Below are positions 1-13,577 of a stretch of 64,000 nucleotides of DNA, one piece after another. The number at the start of each line of letters is the position of its first letter. Within the stretch, counting starts at the first letter, position 1. Both the position numbers and the translations under genes were made by a program. Source of the DNA: Euwallacea fornicatus (taxonomy: Eukaryota; Arthropoda; Insecta; Coleoptera; Curculionidae); NCBI RefSeq assembly GCF_040115645.1, contig NC_089561.1, positions 2,790,001-2,854,000 of the forward strand, written 5' to 3'. The notes under the pieces were generated by a model, which saw nothing but the letters and a program-made list of their open reading frames with translations, did no database searches and was not told the DNA's origin.

Positions 1-1631
1 AATAAAAAAATATTTTACATTATATGTCCACGTAATTCTGTATCGATTTGTAAAAGTTTTTTTTTGGAAAAGGGTCTATCTTAACATTAAATAAGAGACC
101 GTTTTTTACTTCAAAATATTCGCAATGAAGTAATTTGAGTTTAAAAATAAAAGGAATATTCCAAACGACGAAGTCAAGGCAACATTGACGTAGGACGCCC
201 CTGTGCGTAACGTCCCTGACTAAAATCTACAATTATTAAATCAGCTTTCCCAACCCAACTTTTTAAAGTATACCGAATTTTATAATTTTAGCACAGTTTC
301 GAAAATATTTCGAAAAGAAGGCCTTCGGAGTTTCCTCTTTAAGGGGTGCTAGTCCCTTTCAAAAGTAATTTGTAAGGTATATCACCTCCCAAAATATTTC
401 AACGTTATTTCCGGACATTCTGTATTTTTAACAGAATTGTCCTTTGGGTTTCACATAGATCTGCGCTAGAAATGCAAAATTTTGGATTATTTCAAAAATT
501 TGCTAGACAGGCCAGTTTTTTTATCAAACTTATTTCTGTTATCCTAGCGAGCGACAAGAGTGCCAATTTTCTAGTAAATATCACGAGAACTCTATGAGAT
601 ATTGACAAAAAATGTTTACTCAAAATTTAACAAATTCCTGGGGTTTTATGTATTTTCCTCCTCAAAAATCTTTTCGTTCGCCGGCGAACTTGACCTGCTT
701 AAAAATTATTTTCTCATCGTTTTCTATTTCTCCGGCTAGTCAGAGATATTCCATATACAGCAGCAGTTGACTGGTTACTGTTATTATTCGTATTTTCAAT
801 AGAACTTTCTAATTTACTCACATATAAGAATAACAGAAAAAGTTAAATTAATATTTCAATATGGCAAAGATCATCCAACACGTTCCATTTAATTTAATAA
901 GTTATTTATTCTTAAAGTGAATCATTGTTACTTTCTCCGCTAGATAATGATTATGTGTCTCATAGTCAATTTAGGCAAACGGCCAGTATAATTATCCGCG
1001 GAGCTTATTCGCCAATGATACTAAAATAAAACTTAATGGTAATGCTTCGTGGCCATCGCGTATGACCTCAGCATTAGAAGAAATTCTTGACAAAAGGTGT
1101 AGGTGTATGCGTCACTCATTTTCTCTTTTAAGATTATTAACACTTAGACTTCAGTAGTTTTATTGCTTCTTCTCATCATATCGTTCTAAAAGTTTTATGT
1201 GATCTTATAACTAAAAACACCACATAAAAGTCGCTAATTAATGCGACGTTAGTCGCCTTTGCTGAGGAGAAAATTCAAGGAATAAAAAATATACTTTTTT
1301 GCCATTTTGAATGAGCGATCGTTGAGTATGTCGGCACTCAGATTTAGAAATGTTTTGAGTATAGGCTGGTGCCGTTTTAATATTTTTTTTCCATTTCGTT
1401 CCGTATAAAATACATCAAATATTCCGAATTCAGGTATGTGAAACCAAATAAATAACAGTATAAAATGAACGATAAAGATAATACTCGAAATGATCATTTT
1501 TTCCAACACATAAACGCGCCTTTGCCGAAAGTTAAAGCCTGTCGAATTCAATAATCGCATGTAACTTTTTATTATTGATGGGGTCCCATAAATCTTTTGC
1601 AGTTTCAACGACCGTGGAATTTATAAATTCG

Positions 1632-1702
1632 TCTAAAATCCCCCCAGAGGAAAAAGTCGCATGTATTTAAATCGGATGATCGCGGTGGCCAGTGTTGAGG
1701 AA
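1632..1702 (-). pseudogene. Trace of a mariner-like transposase (third-D region)
   Basis: Read on the minus strand, this patch gives WPPRSSDLNTCDFFLWG, which matches the block around the third catalytic aspartate of mariner-family transposases (usual form WPPRSPDLxPxDFFLWG). Sequence on either side does not continue the similarity in any frame, so it is a short relic. The 119-codon open frame just below it (1249-1608) does not look like the expected downstream transposase sequence. Confidence 0.4.
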
Positions 1703-3540
1703 AGTTATTTACTCGACCATTGACTCGAAAACTGTGAACATTTTGAAATGTAGAGGTGCATCATCATGTATGCATCACATTTCACAGCCTAACTCTAAAG
1801 ACAAACAAATCCTCCAAATAGTCATAAAGGTAAATTTAACTCAAGAAGCGTATTGGGTAAAAAAAAACAAATGGAGTTTTAGCGATTTGGTGGACCAATT
1901 AGAACAACCAAATAAGGCTCAATAATTTCAAACTGGCTTTGGTAATGATGGTTTATTGCAGGTTGTGACTGTTTTGCAGATTTGTATTTCCTCTCCGTAT
2001 AAAACAGGCTCCAGAAGAATGATTCTGTAAAAATCAATGTTCTGGTCTTGGATGAAATTACAAAAAAAATCGTCGTTGTCTCGAAATCTTGCCGCAACAG
2101 TCTTTGGTTTTTTTTTTATTGCGTGGAAGGAGCAGATTACGTGTTACAGTGCATTTGACCGTCCAGAGCTCTTCGTTTAAACTTGGACGATTTGGAATAG
2201 TACGATTAGGAAACCTTCTTCAGCAGCAGTTCCGTTGCAAAACCCCAAGGCTATTAGCACTTCCTCATTAAAGGCAAATGCCACGAAAATATCTCAGGAA
2301 CCGTAGGCATGAGGAAAAAAATTAATATGAAAAATTGACTCGATTCGAGGTCAGCTCTCTGCTCTTAGCTGCTGCATGTTCTTTGCGTGGAGAATCACCC
2401 TCTACAAATATACCTGCGACAATTAATCAAATGACAATTTCCTTAGCCGAACATCCGATATTTGTTTCATTAAGAGAAAGTGGATTGATTAGAGGAGTTT
2501 TTTCAGCATAAATTGTTATTTGAAAGTAATATTGCCACAGAATGCAAAAAACAAGGAAATATCCACTTGTTGCGGATAGGAAGTTGTAAATTAACGTCCA
2601 AGTAAGTCGTAACGAGTAATTCTAGTTCAGCTCATTGCAGAAATCGCGATTTTAGGAATCATCAATTATAGTTGAGATGTAATTTGCAGTAAATGGGAGA
2701 GAAAATGTATGGTGAATCGTTTTTATAATAGATACCTCTAATAGAAATCTTATTCGTTTCTTCTATCTCCTATAAAGGCTCAAAGCAGCACTATATACTG
2801 GTATCATTTAAAAAATTTCTTCTTTTTTGTTCTGGGATTTCTCCTCCTTAAAATTCTTTCGGGAAAACTGTCTTCTTCTAAAAGCTCACCCTCAAAATTG
2901 TCTCTGCGCTACAGGGTGGCGCCGTTAAGAGGATGACCTTTGCCAGCCATGCGGACCTCTCAGGTCTCGTCGACTGAGTCTTCTCAAGTCTAAAAAAGAC
3001 TCGGTATATGCTTTATGACACAACACCAACGTAAACGAATTCCTCGATTTTGCAGCATGTTGCATTTCGCTAAGAGTGCGATTATGCTGAAAAAGTGATA
3101 CACTTAGGGGACTTAGGTAAGCAAATTAGTTTTGCGACATAAGTTGGTCATGTTGGCTTTATTGCACATCAGTGTGGCGTTACTGAAAGGATATGATCAG
3201 TGAATATATTTACCATCGATAAGGTGAGTATCACTAAGTTTAGGTTAATTGTTGGGTCGAGGAAGCAATTTTGTCCCAAACATGGTGCACGAGCCATTTA
3301 TGTACCGATATGTACAGAATTAATTGTTAGTTTGCCAAGGTACTGCGAGTTTACGATCGAAGTTCGGAAAAAGTTGTTTATGTAAAAGTTTTATAAATAA
3401 AGCACGAAAAGATATTTTCACAAAAATCCATAGGGGTGTGTCAGATGATCTAGCCGGCCACTCCAATTCCTATATTGAGCAAATATTTCAATAACTGTTA
3501 AATTTAGACATGGGTATGTTACATGAAAAGTGTCGCACGA

Positions 3541-3597
3541 ACAAATGTCAAGGGCCGGACTTGGCCCGCGGGCCGTAGCCTGATGAGCTCTGTTCTA
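3541..3597. repeat. Terminal fragment of a hAT-like element
   Basis: The reverse complement begins CAGAGCTCATCAGGCTACGG and runs into a GGCCCGCGGGCC palindrome. Ends of this form (CAGNG.TCA.CA followed by GGCCCGCGGGCC) are common on non-autonomous hAT elements of animals. I see no partner inverted end nearby, so it is called a solo fragment. A related GC-rich end is present at 45056. Confidence 0.35.
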
Positions 3598-5460
3598 GAA
3601 GAAGTCGGGTCTGATTTCGGAAAGGCTTATTTACCTAAGGCTTTTTTACTCAAATTTAAGTTGTAAATAGATCACAGGATACAAAAGATTTTTCAGGCAC
3701 GTTTAATGTGAACCACAACTAGCAACAAAGTGAGACGATCTCCTGTAAAAATTGAGACTTTCCGAAATTTGGAAAACGCAATGACTGTTAGTATTAGCAG
3801 CTAAAAGTTATATCAATTATTGCAGCTGAAACGTAACAAATTTGCAACATCTGTCTTGTTCTTTTACTGTTCTCACGATGTTTCTCCCGTCTTATACAAA
3901 TCCCTCTCATGCGAACCCGTGTTATGGGGGGATTTGCTGCATTTATATAATCAAAATGACTCGTACAACGTGGATTCGCGTAGGGCAACAATTTAAAAAT
4001 TTCTAATGGCTTTATCGGGAGAAGAAAAAAGATATCAAAAATTCCTCCGACTAATTTCTATAATACCTTATTTTAAAGCTCCCAAAAAATGCTATTTGAT
4101 AATATCCTACAGAGCTGCATTGATGAAATACTTTCAGGGTAATTAAGGAAAATCTAATTAAAATGTATTTATGCATTTTTAAAATTTTTGTTTGTTCGGT
4201 TAATAATAAATGCCACAGAAAAAAACTACCTAAAAGAAAAAAAAACTGTAAAATGTCTAAAAGCTTTAAGATTCCTGCCAGGACGTTAATATGGATGATT
4301 TTCAGAATTTATTAATAAATCAATCGAATTGGCTGGTCGATCATTTTGGTTTCTCCTCGATGTTATAGAAATTAATTTTGGTTCCCCAGATATAGCTATT
4401 GCAAGTTTTCAAATTAGTACCTTGTATAGCACGAAACATATCTACCGTGTCGCAGGGGGTGTAAAAAATATATACAAAATCACATTTCCTGTTAACGAGT
4501 TCAAACTCTCACTTAAAGCAATGTCGACACCCCCGAGGAAGAAAAGAAGCTTAAATGAAAGTGTTATTCAGTAATCTGCAGGTACCTTTCATTTAATTGC
4601 CGTTTTGTATCATTATTTACATAAAAAGAACGAATTATTATATAAGCTTGTTCCTACATCGCATGCCCTGGTTATTTCTTAGCAATAAATATTTCAGAAG
4701 CCAATAGAGGAAATTCCGGAAAGTTCATGAAGAGAAATGTTGTCGGAATGTGTGGAGAATACAGAGTTGAAATATTTAAAAATATACCGAGTGACCCAAA
4801 AAAGTACGAAGCTACATATTTGTGTCATTTTAAATGCGGCACCTTCACAGCAAAATGCAAATGTGTCAATTAAACATTAACGTTGATATTTAGTGTTTTT
4901 AATTTCACGCGTCCGCACGATCAAATTGAGAAAGTCGATTTTTCCATCGCAGTTTTGATGACATTTCTATTAAGTAAATATGATATTTACTTAATGGAAC
5001 TTGATGAAATTCTTTTCTTGGTTTGTAAATGACCAACTTGCACATTCAGTAAATATTTGTATAGAAAATTTATGGTAAAAAATATTTAAATATTTAATTT
5101 GGTACTACTTCAATCCATCTTTGATTTAAAGTAAATGCTCGGATGCAGGACCATTTGGATATTTACCGCTTTCTGCGGCCATCGAAGGTCAAGGAAATCA
5201 AACACTCCCGGTATATCCGTAAGAAATAAACAATTTCTCTTTATGTTTTGAAAATAGCAAATTAGTAGGACTATCCTCTATTCTGATTTCTTGTAATGCA
5301 GGGTATCCTTTAAGTTTATTGCTTTTTTGGAAAAATCTTAATACTCTTTGAGCCGATTTTGTCGAAATTTGACAAGGCTATTTATGGTTATTATTGTTAT
5401 TTATACGCCAATGAGTTTTTTAAAACGTTTATATTTTTTTCACGCTAAGCACGGTCGTGC

Positions 5461-5685
5461 CCACCCAGGTCACCAGATTCGAATCCGTTAGATTTTTGCC
5501 TTTAGGGTCATGTAAGGTCTTTCGTTTATAGAACTCCGGCCAACACTGAGGAATAATTAATCCACCGGACACGGGATTCATGTAATCAGATGAAATATAT
5601 ATTTCAAAGTGTGAGGCAATCGATGCTAAGACGAGCTAATGCTGGCATTAAAATTGGAGGTGAACATTTTCAGCAACTATTGTAA
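5461..5685 (+). pseudogene. C-terminal part of a mariner-superfamily transposase, two internal stops
   Basis: A single frame of 75 codons reads PPRSPDSNPLDFCL, then a stop, GHVRSFVYRTPANTEE, another stop, and ends RRANAGIKIGGEHFQQLL before a terminal stop. This is the usual ending of a widespread insect DDE transposase family: the PRSPDLNPLDFFLWG box with the third catalytic D, the VY.TP segment, then the RRA.ACI...GGHFEHLL tail. The frame is unbroken apart from the two nonsense codons, so the copy is moderately old. No inverted repeats were identified around it. Confidence 0.72.
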
Positions 5686-8299
5686 ATTTCCTGATACTTA
5701 TTGTTAAATGTTTTTTTACAAGGTTCGGAAAAGGTTAATTAATCATTTAATGGTTGGCCCTGCGCACCCTTTAAGGCCTTTGTCAAAATTGAACCTCTGG
5801 GTAACCAGACATCTACGGACGAGTTTGTACGTCGACATCTTGTGTAATATGCATTTTCTACAATTAATCGAAGGACTTTCATATTTCTAAAGCCTTTTTA
5901 CTACCTTTTTGAGTTTCACACTCTCCCCCAAAAAATGTTTTTAACGAAAAAAATATGCAAATTAGTCGAATATATTAATCCTTTCGTACGACACAGATCT
6001 ATTGGAGAATCAAAGATCATAAATTTCTATTCCTAATGGCTAAATCATTATCATAAACACACACGTGTGTTCATTTTAGTGTCAGAAACAAGCATGTTTG
6101 TAGCATTCAGATAAAATCATCGGCCATTAAGAATAAAAATATTCAACGGGGGAAATTCCTGAGTTCCTGCCCAGTCGAACGAAGATGATAATAGCAAGTA
6201 CCACTTTCTTCTTTCTTCCGACTGAACAACGGACCTGTTTCACACACACGGCGGATTGGCTGCAAGTTGAATAAAACGTGAATCTATAATATTGGAAAGT
6301 TGCATATTACACTACGAATACTGTGGGGTGTTCTCCGAGAATTCATTAGTCGATCCTTCTATGTCATCTTCTACTTATTAACACCACCCAGATTCCAGAG
6401 AAGAGTCCGCCATGCTATTAAATAAATCACAACTCTTGATGGCTTTAAGCTAAAGACCAAATCGTCCTACTTATCACCCATTTCACTATTAAACCATGCC
6501 TTCTTTGAACGACACTCGCTTTCCATACAATCATTCCTCTTCTTTAGCTTGTGTAGTTGGTACGGTTTACCTCTGGAGTTTCTACTGCCTTAATTCTGTG
6601 TTTATAGTGCTTCATTATTTCTGACATTATTAGTACCATGGAACTAGTGGATATTGTGATGTTTATTTTGAAGTACCTAATGTCTTGTTGATATCTGAAA
6701 GACAAAAGTAAGTAGGTTCTTTCCGTGGGGGTGGGGTATACAATGATACCGCCAACAACATTTATGATATCAATATTATTTTTGCAATTAAAGCCTCTAT
6801 TTCATACTCAGGTTCATTCTAACCGGACCTTGCTAAAGTTTCATTGGCCATTGAAAGGGCATTACTGCCCCTTGCTGCGGCTCCAGCAATTTTTTCCGAA
6901 CATTAGCTAACCTTCTAGTTCAGAAGGTTCTGACTCGTTTAGTGTCTCAAAGTTTTCCTGGTGGGAGAAACTTGTCTGGTTCTACTGCAAAAAGTGCTTT
7001 CAATTCAAGTTCACAACACATATCTCAAGAACTGAAGGAGTTTTTGGATTTTTTTAAAAGTCTCTTAAAAAATGTTTCACCCTATATTTTGATGCTGAAC
7101 GAAGTTCCTGTTGACATTCCCAACTAAACGCTAATTTAGTCTCTGTCAACCACTAAAGCCACTACTGACAAAAATTGAAAATTTCTATACTGCAAATTTA
7201 TCATGAGTCTGCCTTCATCGAAAGCACGTTTTTACCTTGAACTAACTGCGTGATGACATTTTCTGGAATTTTCTAACTAAATCCTCAAAGTCATTTTAGA
7301 TGTCCCAGATTAATCTTTTATAGGTTTCTTTATATGCCCATTATCTCTGGAAAAACTACCTTGAAGGGCCAAATCTCCATAGAAGATATTATTTCGGTAC
7401 TTCTAGTTATTCAAAAATATTCAGTTTTACCTGTTGCTCTGAGGGCATCTTCAAATGCATATTATCCTCTTAGAAGTACTGCAACAAGATATGAAATCTC
7501 CGCATTATTTTTAAGCTCTAAAACTGGAAGAGTACAATTTTCGAAAATCTTCAGGTTGATACCCAGACGGAACTTCCGCTGCGCATGGCCCAAATGGACT
7601 CTTCTGCACTTAAAATTCTTCAAAAATTATCGATTTTCTTCTTTCAGAAGATTCTTCAAATTCACTTAAACATTTCTGTTGAAATTCTTGTTGTAAAAAA
7701 CTAAATTTGATCTTTGTTTAAAAATAACTTCCTGGGTCAGAAAGGAAAATTGAACGTTTCTGTAAATCAAGTTTCTCCAAAAATGTACAGTTTCACCTCG
7801 TCCGAGGCATGTCTGCTGTAAAACTCTTCACTTTGATTTTCTTAGTCCATAACACATTCCTGTCTCGAAGCACTAAGTGGTTACTTTCTACGCTTCCTGG
7901 TAGTACCATTAATTGAAGTCCCACTTAATCGTGTATTTGGGATGAGTACTACCAATAATTCATTGTACCGATATAAACAACTTGCAGGTATTGCGACCAA
8001 CAGTAATCGTGTAGCCGGTACCATTTGGAAGATAACGTCACACATATATACTTTCTCTATCGTACAATTTCTCCGGCGGTTAATGTCTAAGTCATTATAT
8101 TATATTTAATTGTTGCCGTGATGGTAAGTACCTATATTTTGGTGCTTCTTTCACTTCTTTTCTTCATCGTTCATAGTAAAGCCCGTGGCCGGAGACCCGT
8201 GACATTCCATGAGTTTCGCACCCTATATGTCATCGCAGTGCTCTCTATGTGATTCTGTGTTTCAGATAAATTAGCAGTTTGCCTAATAGGAACCCCAAC

Positions 8300-11200
8300 A
8301 TGGCTGAACTTCTAAATTCTAACCAATCAGTGGCCCAATGGGCCTATGACTATTACTTATGGACTTTAACTCTCTCAGGTAAAACACCCATCCTTGGAAC
8401 CTGAACTGAAGATACTATACTACTTTTATAGATGAAAGAACAAAAGGATGGGCCCTAGTAGATTCCCCAGTGCCAACACTACTGTTTACAGCTCTCTACC
8501 TCTTCCTGGTATGGATCGGTCCCAAATACATGGAAAACCGACCTCCCTTCAAACTCTCTGTCTTGCTATTACCATACAACATGTCAATGGCAGTACTAAA
8601 TGCTTATATAGCGGCGCAGGTACCGTTCGCACCCTCCAAGGCGAATGCAAAGTTTATTAACTAAATTTTTGCAGCTGCTTACTGCTTCGACGAGGCTGAA
8701 ATACAGTTACATATGCGAACCTTGCAGACCAAAGCACGATCCAGATGAGTTACAGGTAAGATTTTACACACCGAAACTCGTGTGCAAAGTGCACTTTTCG
8801 CATCTTAATCACACGACAATATCTACTTTCTCCCAGATCGCTAACGCTGTTTGGTGGTACTACTTTTCAAAACTGCTAGAGTTTTGTGATACATTTTTCT
8901 TCATATTGAGGAAAAAGAAGAATCAACTGTCGTTCCTGCATGTTTATCATCACTCAACCATGTTCGTCCTGTGGTGGATTGGCATTAAATGGGTTCCAAG
9001 TGGCTCAAGTAAGTTTTTGTATTTTTTTTTTGAAAGTAAAAGCATTATCCAATTATTGAATAATAATTATCGTCGAGATACTTGTGGTCAAATGCCATTT
9101 TCGCAGTCGAATAGTTAGTTTATGGAGTCCAGTGAAAGTAGTCTTTAATAAGCGAATAATTTATAGGAAAAGCAACAAAATTATGTTCGATAAAAATTAC
9201 TCTCACTTCGCTTTAATCAAAAAATTCATTCTGCTTGTATCGAAAGTAAGTGCAGTTACACATTTTTTTTTTCTCTGCACTGGATCTCAGACATACGGAA
9301 ATAAGTTTACATTATTACAAGTCAGCTCCTTCCTTCATCTATTGGTAATGGTTTTTTATTTAATTTTAATTAATCGCATGAAGACAAATTTTGCTTCTTC
9401 TTTGGCGACTTTCTCTTGGATTATTGCAGTTGCTGAACTCGAGAATGATTTCCCTTAGTGGGAACCGCATTCCAATTTGTGACTGCTTATTAAAAAAACG
9501 TTTTTTTAAGATTAAAACTTTCATTTGCCACCACTGCGCCACGATTAACAAATTAGATCCAAAACCAACCGATAAATCCGCCTTTGATTATTACATGAGC
9601 TTAGAAGAAGGTGAAATAAGCTCCAACACTGATTCTCTAGTCCTTGAAGCGTTCTTCGTACCTCGTGTCCTTAGTTTCCGATTTTTGGAAACTAACTCTG
9701 GCGTATCCGCCCATATTAGCTCAGTAAGACGGGGTATATCTGGATCAGATCTGGAAATTTCTGATTAATTAAAATCTTAAAACACGCGTGGGAACCTTAC
9801 AAGGTACTAAATTTGCTAACGCGTTCAGAACCACGTAACTCGACTAACTGATATCGATACGTGACGCGTCGATATTCAGGTAAAGTTACACATTTTTGTT
9901 GGGGACCGGTGTTGGTTTTTTCTTTTCGAGTCGATGAAATCGAGATTTCCTCGGACTGAATTTTAAAAGCTGTTTAATCAGTGAGTACCTGTGAATGTTA
10001 CTCAACAAGCGTGAGAAATGATACCATACACTCACTGCAACTTGGCACTGATATACAGAGTAGTCCGAATTCTAGGTAATCCGAATTAGGATCTCGGAAA
10101 CTTTAAAAGGCACGAGGTCGCTTAAATTGGGACGAAATTGCTCAATTTAGTGGTCAAAAAAATAACAAAAAATAATCGAAATTTTCCTGCCATCTTTAAT
10201 TTTTCCTTACTTTATACAGGGTGGTCATTTAGTGCGGTCTCGGAAGATTACGGCTAAACAATTTAATATTTTGAATTTCTTTTTTTTGCGTTATATAGAA
10301 CTCGATTATGGGTACATTCTAAAATTGTTTTCGTTTTATACAGGGTGTTCTAAATAAGTGAAAAATATCAAAGTTATGTTTTTTTAAATAGGACGCCCCA
10401 TATATTAATATCGTTTTAGATTTCTTGAGAAAAATAAATGTAAGTTTCATTAAGGTTTACTTGTCCTAAATCTTAAGGATTTCGAAATAATTAAGTTTTT
10501 TTTAAAAAATCATGCAATTTTAAAAACTTTGTTTTGAAGGAAGTTTAAGCTGGAGTAAAGCGAAATTCATACCAAACCTTATATATGAGACGTATTTTAT
10601 GCCAGAATTATTAAAATTGAAATATCTCATACAGTGCGTCCAAAAAATAACATGAAAATTGCATTCTTTTTGAAAGGAAATAACTTGCTTAATTTAAATA
10701 GAACACCCCATATTTTATTACTCGAAATAAGAGATATACATATGACTAATCAAATTATAAATTTTGCTACCTTTTCTTAAATCTTATTTTTCGAAGAAAA
10801 CCTGTACATTTAGGTATAGAAAAGTGTAACGATTTTTGATTAGTCATATGTTTATCTCTTATTTCGAGTAATAAAATATGGGGTGTTCTATTTAAATTAA
10901 GCAAGTTATTTCCTTTCAAAAAGAATGCAATTTTCATGTTATTTTTTGGACGCACTGTATGAGATATTTCAATTTTAATAATTCTGGCATAAAATACGTC
11001 TCATATCTAAGGTTTGGTATGAATTTCGATTTACTCCAGTTTAAACTTCCTTCAAAACAAAGTTTTTAAAATTGCATGATTTTTTTAAAAAAACTTAATT
11101 ATTTCGAAATCCTTAAGATTTAGGACAAGTAAACCTTAATGAAACTTACATTTATTTTTCTCAAGAAATCTAAAACGATATTAATATATGGGGCGTCCTA

Positions 11201-12962
11201 TTTAAAAAAACATAACTTTGATATTTTTCACTTATTTAGAACACCCTGTATAAAACGAAAACAATTTTAGAATGTACCCATAATCGAGTTCTATATAACG
11301 CAAAAAAAAGAAATTCAAAATATTAAATTGTTTAGCCGTAATCTTCCGAGACCGCACTAAATGACCACCCTGTATAAATATACATTTCAAAACAAAATTC
11401 ATTTCATTTTTACTACTTTTATTCCATAAATTGAAATTTATTAAAAACATCTATTACGCGAGCAAAAGAAACTGCAACGAAGACAAATCTATTTACAAAT
11501 AACACGTGGGAGAATAACGGATATATACACTTTTTAAGAGGGTATTTTTGTCATATCTGCCACTTTCTTTGATAGTTGTTATACTTTATTGTTCTGAAAA
11601 AAGTTATAAAAACCAAGGTAAAAATTCAGGTCCGTATTTAAAAAAATTAAGTTGATGATGGTGGCTGAAACACGCAAAGTAGGAAGGCAAATTTCATAAC
11701 ACTATTTTGCAGGGAATAGAAAATGGTAATAAGGAAATTACATTTGTTTCAAAATACGTCATCAAATAAAGTTAAGAAAAAATAAAAATGATACAACGAA
11801 ATTTCGTTTTTTTCTGAATGTCTCCAAAAGCGTCCGGAATTTTTTCGGGTTCGAAGTGACATTTTCTTGGGCACTAAATTGCCCAATTTTTCCTCAATTT
11901 AAACAACCTCGTGTCTCTTACTGTTTTCAAGATCCCAATGATATGCCTCGAATTTGGATCATCCTGTATATTTAATAGTTTGTAAGTTTTTAGTGTTATG
12001 TTATTAGAGTGCGTAATGAGATAACGATAAGCAAACAAGCAGAACCATTTCGGGATGGAACACTGTCGAATCGGGTTATTACTATCGTCGCCGCTAGATG
12101 GCTAAGTGTCGGGGAATTTCTGTTTTGAACTTAGGTATCGCTCCAGAATTGAAAAGGAACTACAAAGAGAAAAAATGGGCAGTCAAGATGTAGAAGGGTA
12201 GAAGTGTAGTCGAGTAGTGGCAAATTTGCTAGTTTGTCTTTCTATATTGTATTAATAAATTAATGTTTATTAATTCATCGAGAACGCTCCCTGTGTTATT
12301 CCGACATACAGATACAGAGAAAATAGAATTTAATGTGTTTTGATTATTTACTTGCAGCCTTTTTGCCGGCAATGGTGAACTCGTCCATTCACGTTCTGCT
12401 ATATGCCTACTACGGACTCTCAGTTTTCGGACCCAGAGTTACCAAATACCTCTGGTGGAAAAAGTACCTTACGATTCTGCAACTCGTAAGTATCTACTGG
12501 TATTGAGCAGTTAACAGTCTAAATTTACCAAATTTCTTGAAAATTGTTTTTAAGACATAGCAATCTCAGTACTTTCCCTTCAAAGAGATATCGAATGCCA
12601 AGACCAATGCCCAATTTGAATTTTAAATAGTTACGTAGATTTTGTTATTGCTTTAGATCCAATTTACTTGTGCCCTAATCTTGGGAGTTAACGGTATAAG
12701 GACCGGGTGTGAATTCCCCTTATGGATGCATTATACCCTCATATTTTATATGTTATCTTTCATCGTCCTATTTGGAAACTTTTACGTCAAAGCTTATATG
12801 GATAAAGTAAGTTAAAGCTAATCAAATCCTCACAGATGGGTTTGTTAACGTTTTTTTTTTTTTAAGGGTAACCAAGTTTTCTTCGGAATGGACGTGGGTT
12901 GCGGTCAAGGCAACACCTACGAAAGCCAAAAAGAAGTGCAACATTCCAAGAAAATTAAATAA
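8300..12962 (+). CDS. Elongation of very-long-chain fatty acids protein (ELOVL4/7-like)
   Basis: Condensing enzyme of the ER fatty-acid elongation cycle: it joins malonyl-CoA to a long-chain acyl-CoA. Seven exons join in frame with GT-AG borders: 8300-8378, 8432-8619, 8675-8755, 8837-9008, 12358-12485, 12657-12806 and 12867-12962, giving 297 aa. Exon 2 has the insect signature DERTKGWALVDSP and ENRPPFKL. Exon 4 has KLLEFCDTFFFILRKK and the catalytic histidine box HVYHH at about residues 151-155. Exon 5 starts TFLPAMVNSSIHV. Hydrophobic segments are spread over the whole length, as expected for a multi-pass ER protein. The last residues are lysine-rich (HSKKIK), a plausible ER-retention signal. 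Intron 4 (3.3 kb) carries a large palindrome; the other introns are 53-171 nt. A poly(A) signal AATAAA lies at 13244. Assignment to the ELOVL4/7 (Drosophila CG31522/CG31523-like) branch is from remembered family motifs; the substrate cannot be told. Confidence 0.95.
9505..9548. repeat. Solo end of the CATTTGCCACCACTG MITE family
   Basis: The sequence ACTTTCATTTGCCACCACTG here matches the terminal repeat of two longer copies at about 16612 and 24890. Only one end is visible. It lies in elongase intron 4, inside an open frame of 125 codons (9391-9768) that I do not consider a gene. Confidence 0.45.
10217..11372. mobile_element. 1156-bp palindromic (foldback) element with three concentric mariner-like TIR pairs
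   Basis: The two halves are near-perfect reverse complements around a loop of about 75 bp centred near 10795. The outer ends are CAGGGTGGTC (10217) and its complement ending at 11372, flanked by TATA on both sides. Inside are two further symmetric pairs, each also bordered by TA: CAGGGTGTTC from 10341 to 11248, and CAGTGCGTCC from 10633 to 10957. The coordinate sums agree (21589, 21589, 21590), so the symmetry is held almost without indels over 540 bp per arm. All three ends resemble mariner/Tc1 terminal repeats, and TA is that superfamily's target duplication. No transposase is encoded; the short open frames in it are by-products. It sits in elongase intron 4. Confidence 0.9.
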
Positions 12963-13577
12963 GACGATTTTGAGTATTTACGTTTAATTTTTATTGCCAT
13001 TATGTTTCTTGACTTCCAAACTCCCATTTCACTCATTTTCGTAGGTCCTTCTGCGTAATCGCTCAAAATTCTAAGCTCAAACTATGTTTCTTCCATTTTT
13101 ATTTATTTTATCTAAAATTTAATTATATTATTTATTAATGTAAATTAATTAGATGTTTTTCTCTGCTGATATGAGATTTGTTATAGAGTACGCTTGTATT
13201 AAGAAGTTTTTGATACAACATTTTAGTCGATTTGAACCACAGAAATAAAAAAAATTAAGACTTAAATTTCAATAATTCAGTCTTCCAGCCTTGCCTTGGA
13301 AATGCATGGGATAAGATTATAAAAGTTTTAGTTGTTTATTTCTAGTTATTTGCAATTATTATTGTAAGTACAGCATTAAAGTTCATTTAATTCCATTAAA
13401 TAAAAAAAAAAATTGTTGTGTTGGAGCCTTTTCCCAAGTCGCAGCCCATTTAATGATCTTGTGCCCATTGAAGAAACGTGTTATAGTTATTTACATAAAA
13501 AGGGAAAAAAGTAACTCTTAACTCACGATCCGAAGGCCAGGGCGGCATTTTCCTAAGAAGCTTTCTTGCGAGTTATA

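Larger units (their letters stand above)
1..8299. other. Intergenic/intronic AT-rich DNA without a recognisable host gene
   Basis: I see no supported host exon here. Open frames are short (at most 119 codons) and lack conserved motifs. The stretch holds transposon debris, listed separately where it can be named: a mariner-like trace near 1640-1700, a hAT-like end near 3545-3595 and a transposase C-terminus at 5461-5685. From about 6750 to 7700 the minus strand reads as broken protein-like pieces (for example ELKNNAEISYLVAVLLRG near 7500) that I cannot assign. The last few hundred bases before 8300 must include the elongase promoter and 5' UTR, but I see no clear TATA box or initiator. Confidence 0.6.

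Noticed and set aside
5467..5492. tRNA B-box-like GATTCGAATCC
   Set aside because: It lies inside the transposase relic 5461-5685, and no A box or cloverleaf could be drawn around it.
9391..9768. 125-codon open frame inside elongase intron 4
   Set aside because: It includes the end of a MITE and shows no family motif; it is not joined to any elongase exon.
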